Source: Verrucomicrobiales bacterium (lineage in GTDB: Bacteria; Verrucomicrobiota; Verrucomicrobiae; Limisphaerales; UBA1100). Taken from it: a stretch of 21,926 nucleotides of DNA. The position numbers were made by a program, and so were the translations under genes. The DNA lies in the NCBI GenBank assembly GCA_002721895.1, contig PBLV01000014.1, positions 9,660-31,585 on the forward strand, given 5' to 3'. The notes under the pieces were generated by a model. The model did not search any database, had not been told where the DNA came from, and saw only the letters and a list, made by a program, of their open reading frames with translations. Numbering within the stretch: position 1 is the stretch's first letter; every line of letters starts with the position of its first letter. Shown piece by piece: positions 1 through 8,292 of this stretch.

Positions 1-79
1 TCCGCCGGCAAACTAATGGTCACCGCTTCTCTCATGGCTGTGTGATAATCTAATACACTCGCCGGATCTGTCAACCCGA

Positions 80-2884
80 CTAATTGAGAAACCGGAAATC
101 AAGGCTCGCGTACAGGCTGTGAATCACTTGGGTCCAGGCCTTGGCGGCGTCCTTCTCTGTGGCGAGGAATTTCAAAATCACTTCCCGTTCAGTGGAAGTG
201 GCGTCGCGCCCGAGGGTGCGGCGGTAGGCGCGGGTGATGCGGGCGCTGTCATCGACCAGTTCCAGGCTCAGCAGGCCCTTGGCGGCCGCCTCGGCTTGCT
301 GGCGGACGAAGGGGGTGTTCATCAAAAATAAAGCCTGCGTGGGCACGCTGCTGGTGGTGCGTTCGCCGACGACGAGGTTGGGATCGGCAAAGTCGAACAC
401 CGCCAATATCTCCAGCGGCGTGTTCCGGAAAACCGGCGTGTACAGGCTGCGGCGGGTGTCGTCAAATTGGTAACCGTACTCGGTGCTCGTGCCGGGCTTG
501 ATGGTGGGGCCGCCTGATGCGGGGTCCAGTTGGCCGCTTACGGAGAGGATCGCATCCCGAATCGCCTCGGCCTGCAGGCGGCGGCGGTTTTGGCGCCAGT
601 GCAATTCGTTCTCGATATCCGCCTTGGCTTGCGGTCCGGTGGCGGAGCTCAATTGGTAGGTGCGCGAGAGGACGATTTCGCGGATCAGTTTTTTCACGGA
701 CCAACCTTCCTCCATGAACCGTACGGCGAGGTGATCGATCAACGGCTGGTTGGTGGGCAGGCGGCCCATGTGGCCAAAATTATCCACGCTCGGCACGAGG
801 CCTTTGCCGAAGAGATGATGCCACACGCGGTTGGCAAACACGCGCGCGGTGAGCGGATGCTCGGGGCTGGCGAGCCAATCGGCCAGTTCAGCGCGGCCGC
901 TGGCCTTGGGGGCAATCCTCGGCAGACCGCCGCGGTTGAGGACCCCGATAAAGCGCCGCGGTGTCTTGGGGCCGGCGTTGTGCACATTGCCGCGGATGGC
1001 GATCTCGATGTCACCGGGATTGCCCGCTTCATCAGCGGCGATGATGTTCGGTCGCTTCACGGCGTTCTTTTCGAGCGCCTTTAAATCTTTCTCCAGTTGG
1101 GCGAGCCGCGCCTTGTCCTGATCCTTGTCGTCCTTGGCCGGGGGCGCTTCTTTTTTCGCCACGGCCTTGGAGCCTTCAGGGAGGAGCTGGATGGCGTCAG
1201 CGATCACCGCGCCATTGGCGCCCTCCGTGGAAATCTCCACCACATCCCATTGGCCGTCCTGAAACTCGAACACGCCCAGCGAATGGAAGTAACCGTCTAC
1301 GTTCGGTGCCTGACGTTGGTTGACGCGGAACAACTGTTCGCCATCGTTATGGCGCACGGTGATGCGCGTGTTGGTGGCGCGGTTGGGATGATGCGCGAAG
1401 GACACCCGCACCTCGTATCGGCCGCCCTTGGCGATTTGCACGGGGAACACCACCTTCTTGTTGGCGCCACTGGCGTAGAGGTATTCGGTGTCCACAAAGT
1501 TTTGAACGCTCGTGGATTTATTCCAATTGCCGGTGATCTTTGCCTTCGCATTGTCCACCACCAAGCCGGGCAGATTGACTGCGAGAACTGAGGGAAGGTT
1601 CACTGGTTTGCCTCCGATTTTTTTGCGGAGCGTGTTAATCTCCTTCCGCAATGCCGCGATCTGGGTTGCCGCTTCCTTTGCTTTGGCCTCCTGCTCGGCA
1701 TCCATCGGCAGCGGTCGCTCGTTCCATTTTGAAACATTACTGTGCACCACCACCTTGGTGCCCTTGAAGATGCCGGCCATCCCGTAGTAATCCTCTGTGC
1801 GGATGGGATCAAACTTGTGGTCGTGGCAGCGCGCGCAGCCGATGGTCAGCGCCATGAACGCCTTGCCCATCGTGTCCATCTGTTCATCGATGATATCCAT
1901 CTCCAAGATAGTCTTGTCCTGCAGCTCATAGTTGGTCGGCCCAAGTAAAAGAAATGCAGTGGCAGTGAGCCGTTCACGTTGTTGTTCTATAGTGCCGCCT
2001 TCAATGAGGTCGCCGGCAATTTGTTCGCGAATGAATTCAGTGTAAGGCTTGTCCGCGTTGAAAGCGTTCACCACGTAATCGCGATAACGCCACGCCTCCT
2101 TCATCAATAGCGTGCGTCCGCCACCGGTGGATTCCGAAAAGCGCACTACATCCAGCCAGTGCCGTCCCCAGCGCTCGCCGAAATGCGGGCTGGCCAGCAA
2201 TGTATCCACAGTTTTCTCAATGGCAGCTTTGCGATCCTTGGCGGCAGATTTTTGGAATGCCGCCATCTGTTCAGGCGTCGGCGGCAGGCCGATGAGGTCA
2301 AAATATAAACGGCGCAGCAACGTCAAGTCATCCGCGTCAGGCCCCGGGCCGATGCCCTTGGTCTCCTGCGCTGCAAGCACGTGGCGGTCGATGCCGTTAT
2401 GCGCCCAAGCCTTGTCCTTGAGTTTAGGCTCAGCAGGTTTCTTCACCGATTGAAAGGCCCAGAATTGACGCGCGGCTTCAAGGTCCAGTTGCTTGTCCTT
2501 CGCGGTGGCTTCGGCGTTCACGCGCGGATCGGGCGCACCCATGGCCACCCACTTCTCAAAGTCCGCAACCTGCTCGGCCGAAAGCTTTTTCTTCGGCGGC
2601 ATTTTCAAGTCCGCGTCCGCTTGGCGAATCGCCTGAATGAGCAAACTCTTACCCACGCGCCCGGGGATGATCGCCGCGCCACTGTCGCCGCCCTCCTGCC
2701 AGCCGCCCTTCCAGTCCAGCCGCAAGCCACCCTTCACCTTCTCATCCTTGCTGTGGCACTGGTAACATTCGCTGATCAGCACCGGCCGAATTTTCTTCTC
2801 AAAAAACTCCACACCAGCCGGATCCGCACCGGCAACCCACAGCGGCCCAAGCGCAAACAACAAGATGACGAATCGGTAATTCAT
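80..2884 (-). CDS. Exported dihaem DUF1549/DUF1553 (PSCyt1-type) protein with inserted golvesin-like domain
   Basis: The 934-residue protein begins with a hydrophobic signal peptide (residues 1-20), so it should act outside the cytoplasm. A PSCyt1-type haem site C40-Y-Q-C-H44 follows at once. A DUF1549 region (about 165-370) holds a second haem-type motif, C350-A-R-C-H354. A DUF1553 region fills roughly 655-905. Two coiled-coil-like stretches (about 393-424 and 585-603) flank a beta-rich domain (about 440-570) resembling the golvesin/xanthan-lyase carbohydrate-binding-like fold. These proteins are abundant in Planctomycetota and Verrucomicrobiota and are usually linked to polysaccharide use; their reaction is not established. 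The open frame extends to base 3073, but ATG 2884 is chosen because it places the signal peptide at the N-terminus and avoids overlap with the divergent thioredoxin gene. The usual DUF1501 partner is not visible; only 79 bases lie downstream before the edge. Confidence 0.9.
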   Translation of the reverse strand: MNYRFVILLFALGPLWVAGADPAGVEFFEKKIRPVLISECYQCHSKDEKVKGGLRLDWKGGWQEGGDSGAAIIPGRVGKSLLIQAIRQADADLKMPPKKKLSAEQVADFEKWVAMGAPDPRVNAEATAKDKQLDLEAARQFWAFQSVKKPAEPKLKDKAWAHNGIDRHVLAAQETKGIGPGPDADDLTLLRRLYFDLIGLPPTPEQMAAFQKSAAKDRKAAIEKTVDTLLASPHFGERWGRHWLDVVRFSESTGGGRTLLMKEAWRYRDYVVNAFNADKPYTEFIREQIAGDLIEGGTIEQQRERLTATAFLLLGPTNYELQDKTILEMDIIDEQMDTMGKAFMALTIGCARCHDHKFDPIRTEDYYGMAGIFKGTKVVVHSNVSKWNERPLPMDAEQEAKAKEAATQIAALRKEINTLRKKIGGKPVNLPSVLAVNLPGLVVDNAKAKITGNWNKSTSVQNFVDTEYLYASGANKKVVFPVQIAKGGRYEVRVSFAHHPNRATNTRITVRHNDGEQLFRVNQRQAPNVDGYFHSLGVFEFQDGQWDVVEISTEGANGAVIADAIQLLPEGSKAVAKKEAPPAKDDKDQDKARLAQLEKDLKALEKNAVKRPNIIAADEAGNPGDIEIAIRGNVHNAGPKTPRRFIGVLNRGGLPRIAPKASGRAELADWLASPEHPLTARVFANRVWHHLFGKGLVPSVDNFGHMGRLPTNQPLIDHLAVRFMEEGWSVKKLIREIVLSRTYQLSSATGPQAKADIENELHWRQNRRRLQAEAIRDAILSVSGQLDPASGGPTIKPGTSTEYGYQFDDTRRSLYTPVFRNTPLEILAVFDFADPNLVVGERTTSSVPTQALFLMNTPFVRQQAEAAAKGLLSLELVDDSARITRAYRRTLGRDATSTEREVILKFLATEKDAAKAWTQVIHSLYASLDFRFLN

Positions 2885-3058
2885 CGAAAGCCCGACATTA
2901 CGGCAACATAACTCCAAATGCGAGAAATCTGTGCCTCGATCTGACTGAAAGCTGGCTTGCGTGCATGGAGGCATTTGAACGTTATAGGCTGAGTATTTTA
3001 CTTGTGCTGAGAGAGCTAAAGGATACCCTGTCGAATCCTTTGAAACCGAAGTAAACCC

Positions 3059-4159
3059 ATGAAAAGAATCCAATTACTAGTTGTGTTTTCCATGTTTGCG
3101 ATAGGGGCTACTCAGGCGGCACCGGATGTGAGGACTGATCTTAAGGAGAATCCGGACAAGATTGCCGCTTATAATAATTATATGCGCGCGACCATGACTG
3201 AGATTCGCGGGCTGACTGCCAAGAATCCGGATGTGGCAGAAAAACGTATCGCTGAGATGGAAGCGTTACTTAAGGGACTCAAGCCCACCACGCAGCAGGC
3301 AAAAACTCTCCAACAACGCGCCCTAAGGAGTGCTGGTTTCTTGAAGCAGAACCTCGAACTGGAGCGGACACCCTTGGCGGATTTTGCCAAGCGGCTTGAG
3401 GCGAACCCAGACGACTTGAAGGCGTTGTCGGGTTTTTACCGTAAATCCTCCATGAAGATTAGCCCCTTGGCACGCACTCAACCCGACAAAGCTGAAAAGG
3501 AGTTGAAGGCGCTGAAGGATTTCTTGGATGGAGTTAAAGCCAAGGCGAAGAACGAGGCAACCGGTCGCCAGATCGATGCTTTTGCCCGCGGCATGACCAG
3601 CATCGAGAGGCGTATCGATGCCGGGCGGAAACATGCCGGTCTGATTGGAGCAAATGCTGTCGCGCTCGACGTGGGTTCATGGGCAAATGGAAAAGCACTG
3701 GAGGCTAAAGACCTGAAAGGCAAAGTTGTCCTGCTGGATTTTTGGGCGATCTGGTGCGGACCGTGCATCGCGACCTTTCCGCACTTGCGCGAATGGCAGG
3801 ATAAATTCTCTGACAAAGGCCTGGTGATCATCGGGCTCACGCGCAAGTACAACTACACGTGGAACGAAGATCGTGGCCGCGCCTCGCGTCGGGCCGAGGG
3901 TGAAAACACAGTTGATGAGGAACATGAAATGCTGAAGCAATTTGCCAAGCATCATAAACTGAAACACGTGTTCGCCGTGCAAAAGGATCGGAGCATTTCA
4001 GATTATTACGGTGTTACAGGCATCCCGCAGGTCGTCCTCATTGATCGCCAAGGTAAGGTTCGCATCATTCGTGTGGGCAGTGGCGAGAAGAATGCGCACG
4101 ATGTGGAAGCGATGATTGAAAAACTCATCGCCCAAAAAGCCAACGTAGCCAGCGAATAG
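3059..4159 (+). CDS. Exported TlpA-like thioredoxin-fold protein
   Basis: The protein has 366 residues. A signal peptide (residues 1-20, cut near TQA-AP) precedes an alpha-helical, charged region (about 25-200) and a C-terminal TlpA/redoxin domain (about 205-355). The active site is W-C233-G-P-C236 inside a DFWAIWCGPC context, and a GIPQVVLID stretch supplies the cis-Pro loop. Such proteins exchange thiols and disulfides in the periplasm. The helical half looks duplicated: a block starting DLKENPDK is followed by a similar one starting RLEANPDD, both carrying Tyr, Met/Ile and P-D-x-AEK landmarks. The gene diverges from the DUF1549/DUF1553 gene and ends at a strong terminator, so it is probably monocistronic. 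No good Shine-Dalgarno is seen; the start is set by the signal peptide. The redox partner is unknown; a link to the neighbouring haem protein is only inference. Confidence 0.88.
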   Translation: MKRIQLLVVFSMFAIGATQAAPDVRTDLKENPDKIAAYNNYMRATMTEIRGLTAKNPDVAEKRIAEMEALLKGLKPTTQQAKTLQQRALRSAGFLKQNLELERTPLADFAKRLEANPDDLKALSGFYRKSSMKISPLARTQPDKAEKELKALKDFLDGVKAKAKNEATGRQIDAFARGMTSIERRIDAGRKHAGLIGANAVALDVGSWANGKALEAKDLKGKVVLLDFWAIWCGPCIATFPHLREWQDKFSDKGLVIIGLTRKYNYTWNEDRGRASRRAEGENTVDEEHEMLKQFAKHHKLKHVFAVQKDRSISDYYGVTGIPQVVLIDRQGKVRIIRVGSGEKNAHDVEAMIEKLIAQKANVASE

Positions 4160-4176
4160 TTTTTAGCCTAAAACAC

Positions 4177-4210
4177 AAAACGCCCGGGTGAATTTCCCGG
4201 GCGTTTTTTT
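4177..4210 (+). terminator. Rho-independent terminator, probably bidirectional
   Basis: CGCCCGGG (4181-4188) pairs perfectly with CCCGGGCG (4196-4203) around a 7-base loop. Four flanking A-T pairs (4177-4180 with 4204-4207) extend the stem to 12 bp, and seven T residues follow at 4204-4210. It lies 17 bases after the thioredoxin stop. The AAAA on the left reads as TTTT on the minus strand, so it could also end the convergent sulfatase operon, whose stop is about 50 bases away. Confidence 0.9.
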
Positions 4211-4259
4211 ATGATTCAATGCAGGCAAACGCAGGGTGCCTTCGGAATTGCGTGGACGT

Positions 4260-6110
4260 TTATTTCAAATCCGCCGTGGTCTTCTCCAGCAGGCGGCGGA
4301 TATAATTGCCCATTCGTGGCGGCACCACTTTGGCTTGTTTGGGGAGGGCGTTGAGGGTTTCGGTGTAGGGTTTGGCCTTGGCGTCGGTGTAGTCTAGCGC
4401 GTTGAGTGCGAGCATGGCGGTGTAGATGCTATTCTTCTCGCCGTTGGCCAGTTGCAGGAGGGTCTTCAGAGCCAGCGTGGCATCTTTGCTTTGCCCAAAC
4501 CGCGCGAGGGCCTCGGCGGCAATGCATGCTACAGCAGGGGTTTCGTCCTTCATGGCTTTGCGCAGCGCGCCACTTGCCTTGGTCACAGCGGGTTTGCCGC
4601 GCATGACGAGGCCCATCGCGGCCCAATAACGGACAGCGCTGTCTTGGTCGCTTAGGAGTTCGGTGAGTTGTTCCACAGTGCCGCCGCGTGAGGCGAGGTC
4701 TGCCGCGCGATGAATGCGAGCCATGGGGTAGATTTTATTGTTGCGGCCCATCGTGTAGGGAGCGCCTTCGCCGGCGCGGGAGTGGATTTGCCCTTCGGGC
4801 AGAAAACCAACATCGCGAATGGCGAGGGTGTGCTTGAGGTGGGCGTTGCGCAGGCGCTCGAGTGTGGCGGCATGTTTCTTGGAGCCGGCGAGGTTGTTCA
4901 CTTCATCGGGGTCGGCCTGCAGGTCGTAGAGTTCCTCGGCGGGCTTGGTTTTCCAGAAGTGGGATTGTGCGACGTTGAGTTTGCCGGCGTGGTATAGGTC
5001 GTGCCATTTCTGGGTCGTGGGCGTGACGAACATGTACGCGACGTGTTGCCCGTAGATTTTGTGCGGCATGTAGTTACGGATGTAAATGTAGCGTTGGTCG
5101 CGCACGGTGCGAACCATGTCGTAACGCTCATCCATGCGACCGCGGAAACCGTAGATGTAAGGCTGTGGTGAGGTGATGTGCTTGCCGAGGAAGGCATAAC
5201 CCTGCATGTGCTCGGGCGGCTTGATGCCCGCAAGGCTGAGCAGTGTGGGAGCAAAGTCAATGAAGCCAACGAGCCGGTCGGTCTTGCCGCCGGATTGGTA
5301 ATCCTTGGGCGCAAGGTGTTTCCATTTCTCAGGGATATAAACGATGAGAGGCACGTGCAGGCCGCTGTTGTAGGGCCAGCGTTTGCTGCGCGGCATACCG
5401 GAGCCATGGTCGCCGTAGTAAAAAACAATTGTGTCCTCGGCAAGACCGGCATCGGCGATCTCCTTGAGATTCGCGCCGGCACGGGCGTCCATCATGGTGA
5501 GGCGATCGTAATACTGCGCCCAGTCCTTGCGGACCTCCGGTGTGTCCGGATGATAAGCGGGAATGCGCACCTTCTTGGGATCATGGATGCGGTCTTTGGG
5601 ATTGATGTTGTTGCGAATCTGACTCTCGTGACTGATCGTGTGATTGAAAATGGCAAAGAACGGCTTGCCCTTCGGCCGGTTCTTCCAGTGCGAGCGGCGC
5701 CCGCCGGCATCCCACACCTGCCCGGGCTTCTCGAGGTTGTAATCCTCCTTCGAGTTGTTCGTGCAATAATAACCCGCCTCGCGCAGGTATTGCGGGTACA
5801 TCTTGAAGCCAGCCGGCAGCTTCGTGAAACTGCGCATGTGCTCGGCACCGGTGCTGGGCGGATACAGACCGCTGATAAGCGTCGTCCGCGCCGGTGCACA
5901 AACAGGCGCGGTGGACCAACAATGCAAATAAATCATCCCCTTTGCCGCCAACGCATCAAGGTTCGGCGTCTTCGAATACTTGTCGCCATAACAGCCAAGG
6001 TGCGGCCCATTGTCCTCGGAAGTAATCCAAAGAATGTTCGGCAATTTTTGCTCCGCCGCGGCATTAAACACCACGACCAAAGTCAGGAGGAAAATGTGAA
6101 TCCGTTTCAT
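4260..6110 (-). CDS. Exported arylsulfatase-family enzyme (heparan N-sulfatase-like) with HEAT-like C-terminus
   Basis: The protein has 616 residues with a signal peptide (about 1-19). The sulfatase signature C71-A-P-A-R75 carries the cysteine that is matured to formylglycine, in the context CAPARTTLISGLYP. Metal-site landmarks are E32-D33 near the N-terminus, where many sulfatases have Asp-Asp, and a later GDHGSGMPRSK segment. The family hydrolyses sulfate esters or N-sulfates, here most likely on glycans outside the cytoplasm. The last 130 or so residues form alpha-helical HEAT-like repeats (SAVRYWAAMGL, PAVACIAAEAL), an extension common in sulfatases of these phyla. It is the last gene of a run with the DUF1080 and amidotransferase genes, 55 bases after the latter. 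Substrate cannot be told; the SEDNG start resembles N-sulfoglucosamine sulfohydrolase-like members. Activity needs a formylglycine-generating or anaerobic maturing enzyme, not present here. Confidence 0.92.
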   Translation of the reverse strand: MKRIHIFLLTLVVVFNAAAEQKLPNILWITSEDNGPHLGCYGDKYSKTPNLDALAAKGMIYLHCWSTAPVCAPARTTLISGLYPPSTGAEHMRSFTKLPAGFKMYPQYLREAGYYCTNNSKEDYNLEKPGQVWDAGGRRSHWKNRPKGKPFFAIFNHTISHESQIRNNINPKDRIHDPKKVRIPAYHPDTPEVRKDWAQYYDRLTMMDARAGANLKEIADAGLAEDTIVFYYGDHGSGMPRSKRWPYNSGLHVPLIVYIPEKWKHLAPKDYQSGGKTDRLVGFIDFAPTLLSLAGIKPPEHMQGYAFLGKHITSPQPYIYGFRGRMDERYDMVRTVRDQRYIYIRNYMPHKIYGQHVAYMFVTPTTQKWHDLYHAGKLNVAQSHFWKTKPAEELYDLQADPDEVNNLAGSKKHAATLERLRNAHLKHTLAIRDVGFLPEGQIHSRAGEGAPYTMGRNNKIYPMARIHRAADLASRGGTVEQLTELLSDQDSAVRYWAAMGLVMRGKPAVTKASGALRKAMKDETPAVACIAAEALARFGQSKDATLALKTLLQLANGEKNSIYTAMLALNALDYTDAKAKPYTETLNALPKQAKVVPPRMGNYIRRLLEKTTADLK

Positions 6111-6165
6111 GGGTTGCGACGAGGATGCCGCAGAAGACTGACATTGGCAATGTTTCCGATGGTCT

Positions 6166-6876
6166 TCAGGATTCGAGCAGGAAATTCCTCAACCAATCGG
6201 CTATTTCCTTCCGGTGATGACCCTGATCAAGCGAGGCTAAGCCGGCCCGGTAAATATCAGGATCGATGATGCTCACGCGCGATTCAATGAGCGCGCGTAG
6301 ATATGGTCGGGAATACTCGGGGTGCGCCTGCATCGCGAGGATATGGTCTCCAATGGAAAACATGGCATTTGGACAATGTGCTGCGCTGCCCAACAATTCC
6401 GCACCGACAGGCAGTCGGGCAACTTGGTCCTGATGCGTAAACAACAACCGGCAGGAATCCAAAGGTGGCTGCATCCAAGGTCTTGAATCGTGGAGGGCAA
6501 CTGTTTGCACGCCAATACCCCATCCTCCTTCCGCCCGTTTTGTTTCGCCGCCCAGAGCTTGGGCTATCAACTGATGCCCAAAACAAACGCCCACAATCTT
6601 ACGTTTCCCCTCGTGCAAGGCATGGACAAAAGTCTCAAGATTCCTGATCCATTCGTGGTCTTCGAAAACCGATGCCCGCGAACCACTCATCAACCAGCCA
6701 TCGCACTCGTCAATGCCTCCGGGCAACTCGCCTTCCCAGACTCGATACACGCGCAGCTCCGCCTCAACGCCTGCTTCGTTGAACAGCGAATGAACCATGT
6801 CGGGAATCCCCCCGAAAATGCTTCTGAATTCCTGCGGAACGAAATCACACTTCAACAGGCCGAATTTCATCGGCAC
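6166..6876 (-). CDS. Class I glutamine amidotransferase-like protein
   Basis: This is a single-domain GATase1 protein of 236 residues (234 if the ATG at 6870 is used). The nucleophile elbow G-V-C98-F-G-H-Q matches GuaA/PuuD-type domains, and the rest of the triad is H185 and E187 in AMQAHPEY. The family hydrolyses glutamine, or a gamma-glutamyl bond, and passes ammonia to a partner; stand-alone members also cleave gamma-glutamyl compounds. No synthase domain or partner subunit is encoded nearby. The GTG at 6876 overlaps the upstream DUF1080 stop (TAGTG), and an ATG lies two codons later; neither has a clear Shine-Dalgarno. The gene lies between the DUF1080 and sulfatase genes, so co-transcription is likely. 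There is no signal peptide, so it is cytosolic, unlike its two exported neighbours. Its substrate is unknown. Confidence 0.85.
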   Translation of the reverse strand: MPMKFGLLKCDFVPQEFRSIFGGIPDMVHSLFNEAGVEAELRVYRVWEGELPGGIDECDGWLMSGSRASVFEDHEWIRNLETFVHALHEGKRKIVGVCFGHQLIAQALGGETKRAEGGWGIGVQTVALHDSRPWMQPPLDSCRLLFTHQDQVARLPVGAELLGSAAHCPNAMFSIGDHILAMQAHPEYSRPYLRALIESRVSIIDPDIYRAGLASLDQGHHRKEIADWLRNFLLES

Positions 6877-7487
6877 TATTTCAGCGCCCGCGCGCGCAGG
6901 TTGCGGAATTTCACCGTGCCGCCCTTGCCGTGGTGCTGGATGCCGAACCGCCCCCTAAGTGATTGTTCGTGCTCCACCTCGGCGATGAGCTTGCCGTTGA
7001 GCCACGTGCGGATGCGCGGGCCCTTGGCTTCCACGCGGAAATGATTCCATGCCTCGGGCTTGAACAGGCCCTTCGACGTCTTTTGATAGGTCGCAGTTTG
7101 CTCAGCGCCCTTCGGAAACAGCCAACCGCCCATGCCGATGCCGTACACGCCGGCCGGTTTGCCGCGGTCAATCTCACATTGGTAGCCCTTGGGTTTGCCT
7201 TTATCGCCGATGAGCCGAAAGCCAAGGCCGGAGTTGAACCCCTTGTAATCGAGCGGGATCTTCACCTCCGTCTCCACCACAAAATCACCCATTTGCAGAT
7301 CGCTCACCACCCACACGTTGACCTTGGAGAACAAATGCAACTCGCCATCAACAGCTTTAAATGAATCGACCTTCGCGCGCGGCTCCCAGCCTCGAGTGGA
7401 TTTGCCATCAAAAAGCGGCGTCCAAGCCGCTTCATCCGCGGCCAAATGCAAACTGGAAAAGAGTATAAATAGCGCCAAACGAATCAT
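6876..7487 (-). CDS. Exported DUF1080 (3-keto-disaccharide hydrolase / LamG-like) protein
   Basis: The protein has 203 residues. An N-terminal signal peptide (about 1-17) precedes one jelly-roll domain typical of DUF1080. Landmarks are W-x-PLFDGKSTRGWEP near the start, DFVVETEVKIP in the first strands, a GYQCEID segment and a late FGIQHHGKGG. Members of this family have been shown to cleave 3-keto-glycosides, and they are strongly expanded in Verrucomicrobiota and Planctomycetota, often with Gfo/Idh/MocA oxidoreductases such as the one at 16927. GTG at 7490 immediately precedes ATG 7487; the ATG is preferred. The stop overlaps the first base of the amidotransferase GTG start. This is the likely first gene of a three-gene operon that ends with the sulfatase. 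Confidence 0.88.
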   Translation of the reverse strand: MIRLALFILFSSLHLAADEAAWTPLFDGKSTRGWEPRAKVDSFKAVDGELHLFSKVNVWVVSDLQMGDFVVETEVKIPLDYKGFNSGLGFRLIGDKGKPKGYQCEIDRGKPAGVYGIGMGGWLFPKGAEQTATYQKTSKGLFKPEAWNHFRVEAKGPRIRTWLNGKLIAEVEHEQSLRGRFGIQHHGKGGTVKFRNLRARALK

Positions 7488-7568
7488 CACGGGAGCCTAC
7501 GGAGTTGGGGAAAAAATGAAAACAGAATTTGCCTAACCATCCTTGCCTAACTGTTGCTGAATTCGACC

Positions 7569-8123
7569 CTAAATTCTTTCGGTCCTGTACTGTGATTCAG
7601 CTGATACTTGGGTGTAATGCCTAATATTTGTAAATGTGTCCGTTAAAAAAACCTTGAAATGAGCAAATAATCCATACCCCACAAATATCGCGCCCATGTC
7701 CCTCTTGAAAGTCTGTTCTGGACCAAAAACGTCATTTGGATTAAGGCCAAAAAAGACCAAAAGGCCACCAACAATAATAAATATCCACCCAACCACTCGA
7801 TAAAAAATAGCCCACCCTGAAGATTCGGGATGATTAACATCATTGATTGAGATGGGTGGCACATAGATTTTTTCCTCTTCCCTTGAATTCGTGACATTTT
7901 GTTGCGTTCCCTTGGGTGGCAAATTCCTGTCTTCAGGTTTACGTGCATCTGCCCCGCTCTCACTCTCAGGAATATACGAAGCTCCTATGTAGGCGAACGC
8001 TGAGAAATCCGGATATTTGCGAACAATAAGCTTAGCCTCGGTGAGGTTTTTTGCCCTTACCCACCCTTCCTGTTTTTTTCCGTCTAAGGTGATATACCGA
8101 TAGTGCCAATTTTTGGATAACAT
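7569..8123 (-). CDS. Hypothetical two-TM protein with GspF/PilC-N-like head
   Basis: I do not recognise this 184-residue protein as a whole. Residues 6-45 (starting WHYRYITLDGKKQEGWV) resemble the small N-terminal segment of type II secretion/type IV pilus GspF/PilC proteins: aromatic-x-aromatic, a D-G-K turn, a G-x-V/I-x-A strand, then a helix like LTEAKLIVRK. A polar linker (about 50-100) follows. Then come two hydrophobic helices (about 104-127, rich in I, V, G, and 143-160) and a short polar tail. There is no signal peptide, so the head is probably cytosolic. The gene is clearly AT-richer than its neighbours and is divergent from cysI. It ends 82 bases before the DUF1080 start and could in principle be co-transcribed with it. 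Reality as a gene is fairly secure from its ordered protein features; function is unknown. Confidence 0.7.
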   Translation of the reverse strand: MLSKNWHYRYITLDGKKQEGWVRAKNLTEAKLIVRKYPDFSAFAYIGASYIPESESGADARKPEDRNLPPKGTQQNVTNSREEEKIYVPPISINDVNHPESSGWAIFYRVVGWIFIIVGGLLVFFGLNPNDVFGPEQTFKRDMGAIFVGYGLFAHFKVFLTDTFTNIRHYTQVSAESQYRTERI

Positions 8124-8168
8124 AGCTTCTTGATCACGGATTGTTGTATTTAAAACAGGCGTGTTTAT

Positions 8169-8204
8169 CCCTTAGATACTACATAAGGGCAAGTTTCATG
8201 AAAC
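8169..8204. promoter_or_regulatory. Two inverted repeats in the divergent cysI leader
   Basis: CCCTTA (8169-8174) and TAAGGG (8184-8189) form inverted arms around nine bases. Four bases later lies the perfect 12-bp palindrome GTTTCATGAAAC (8193-8204). Both fall in the intergenic region between the divergent orphan membrane protein and cysI, where an operator would be expected. No regulator is encoded nearby, so the assignment is by position and symmetry only. Confidence 0.35.
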
Positions 8205-8263
8205 GAGTTCGTCGCTCTCATAATGATTAAACCAATCTCCTTAAGTTTATTGTGAATAACCGC

Positions 8264-8292
8264 TTGACTCTCCGGGCCTCCGGCATTAACAT
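8264..8292 (+). promoter_or_regulatory. Candidate sigma-70 promoter for the cys operon
   Basis: TTGACT (8264-8269) matches five of six bases of the -35 consensus. TAACAT (8287-8292) lies after an exact 17-base spacer and matches four of six at the -10. Transcription would start near 8299, giving a leader of about 30 bases to the cysI ATG at 8328. No riboswitch fold is evident in so short a leader, and no Shine-Dalgarno is visible before the ATG. Confidence 0.45.

Noticed and set aside
1..79. Possible terminator or gene fragment at the left edge
   Set aside because: No hairpin with a T-tract and no convincing coding frame could be supported in these 79 bases.
2885..3073. N-terminal extension of the DUF1549/DUF1553 frame by 63 residues
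   Set aside because: The extension is not protein-like for the family, would bury the signal peptide and overlaps the start of the divergent thioredoxin gene.
5178..6269. Plus-strand open frame opposite the sulfatase
   Set aside because: Antisense to a sulfatase with an intact signature; no domain or credible start context.
4260..7487. A complete polysaccharide utilisation locus
   Set aside because: No SusC/SusD pair, glycoside hydrolase, polysaccharide lyase or transporter is seen, so the trio can only be called polysaccharide-related.
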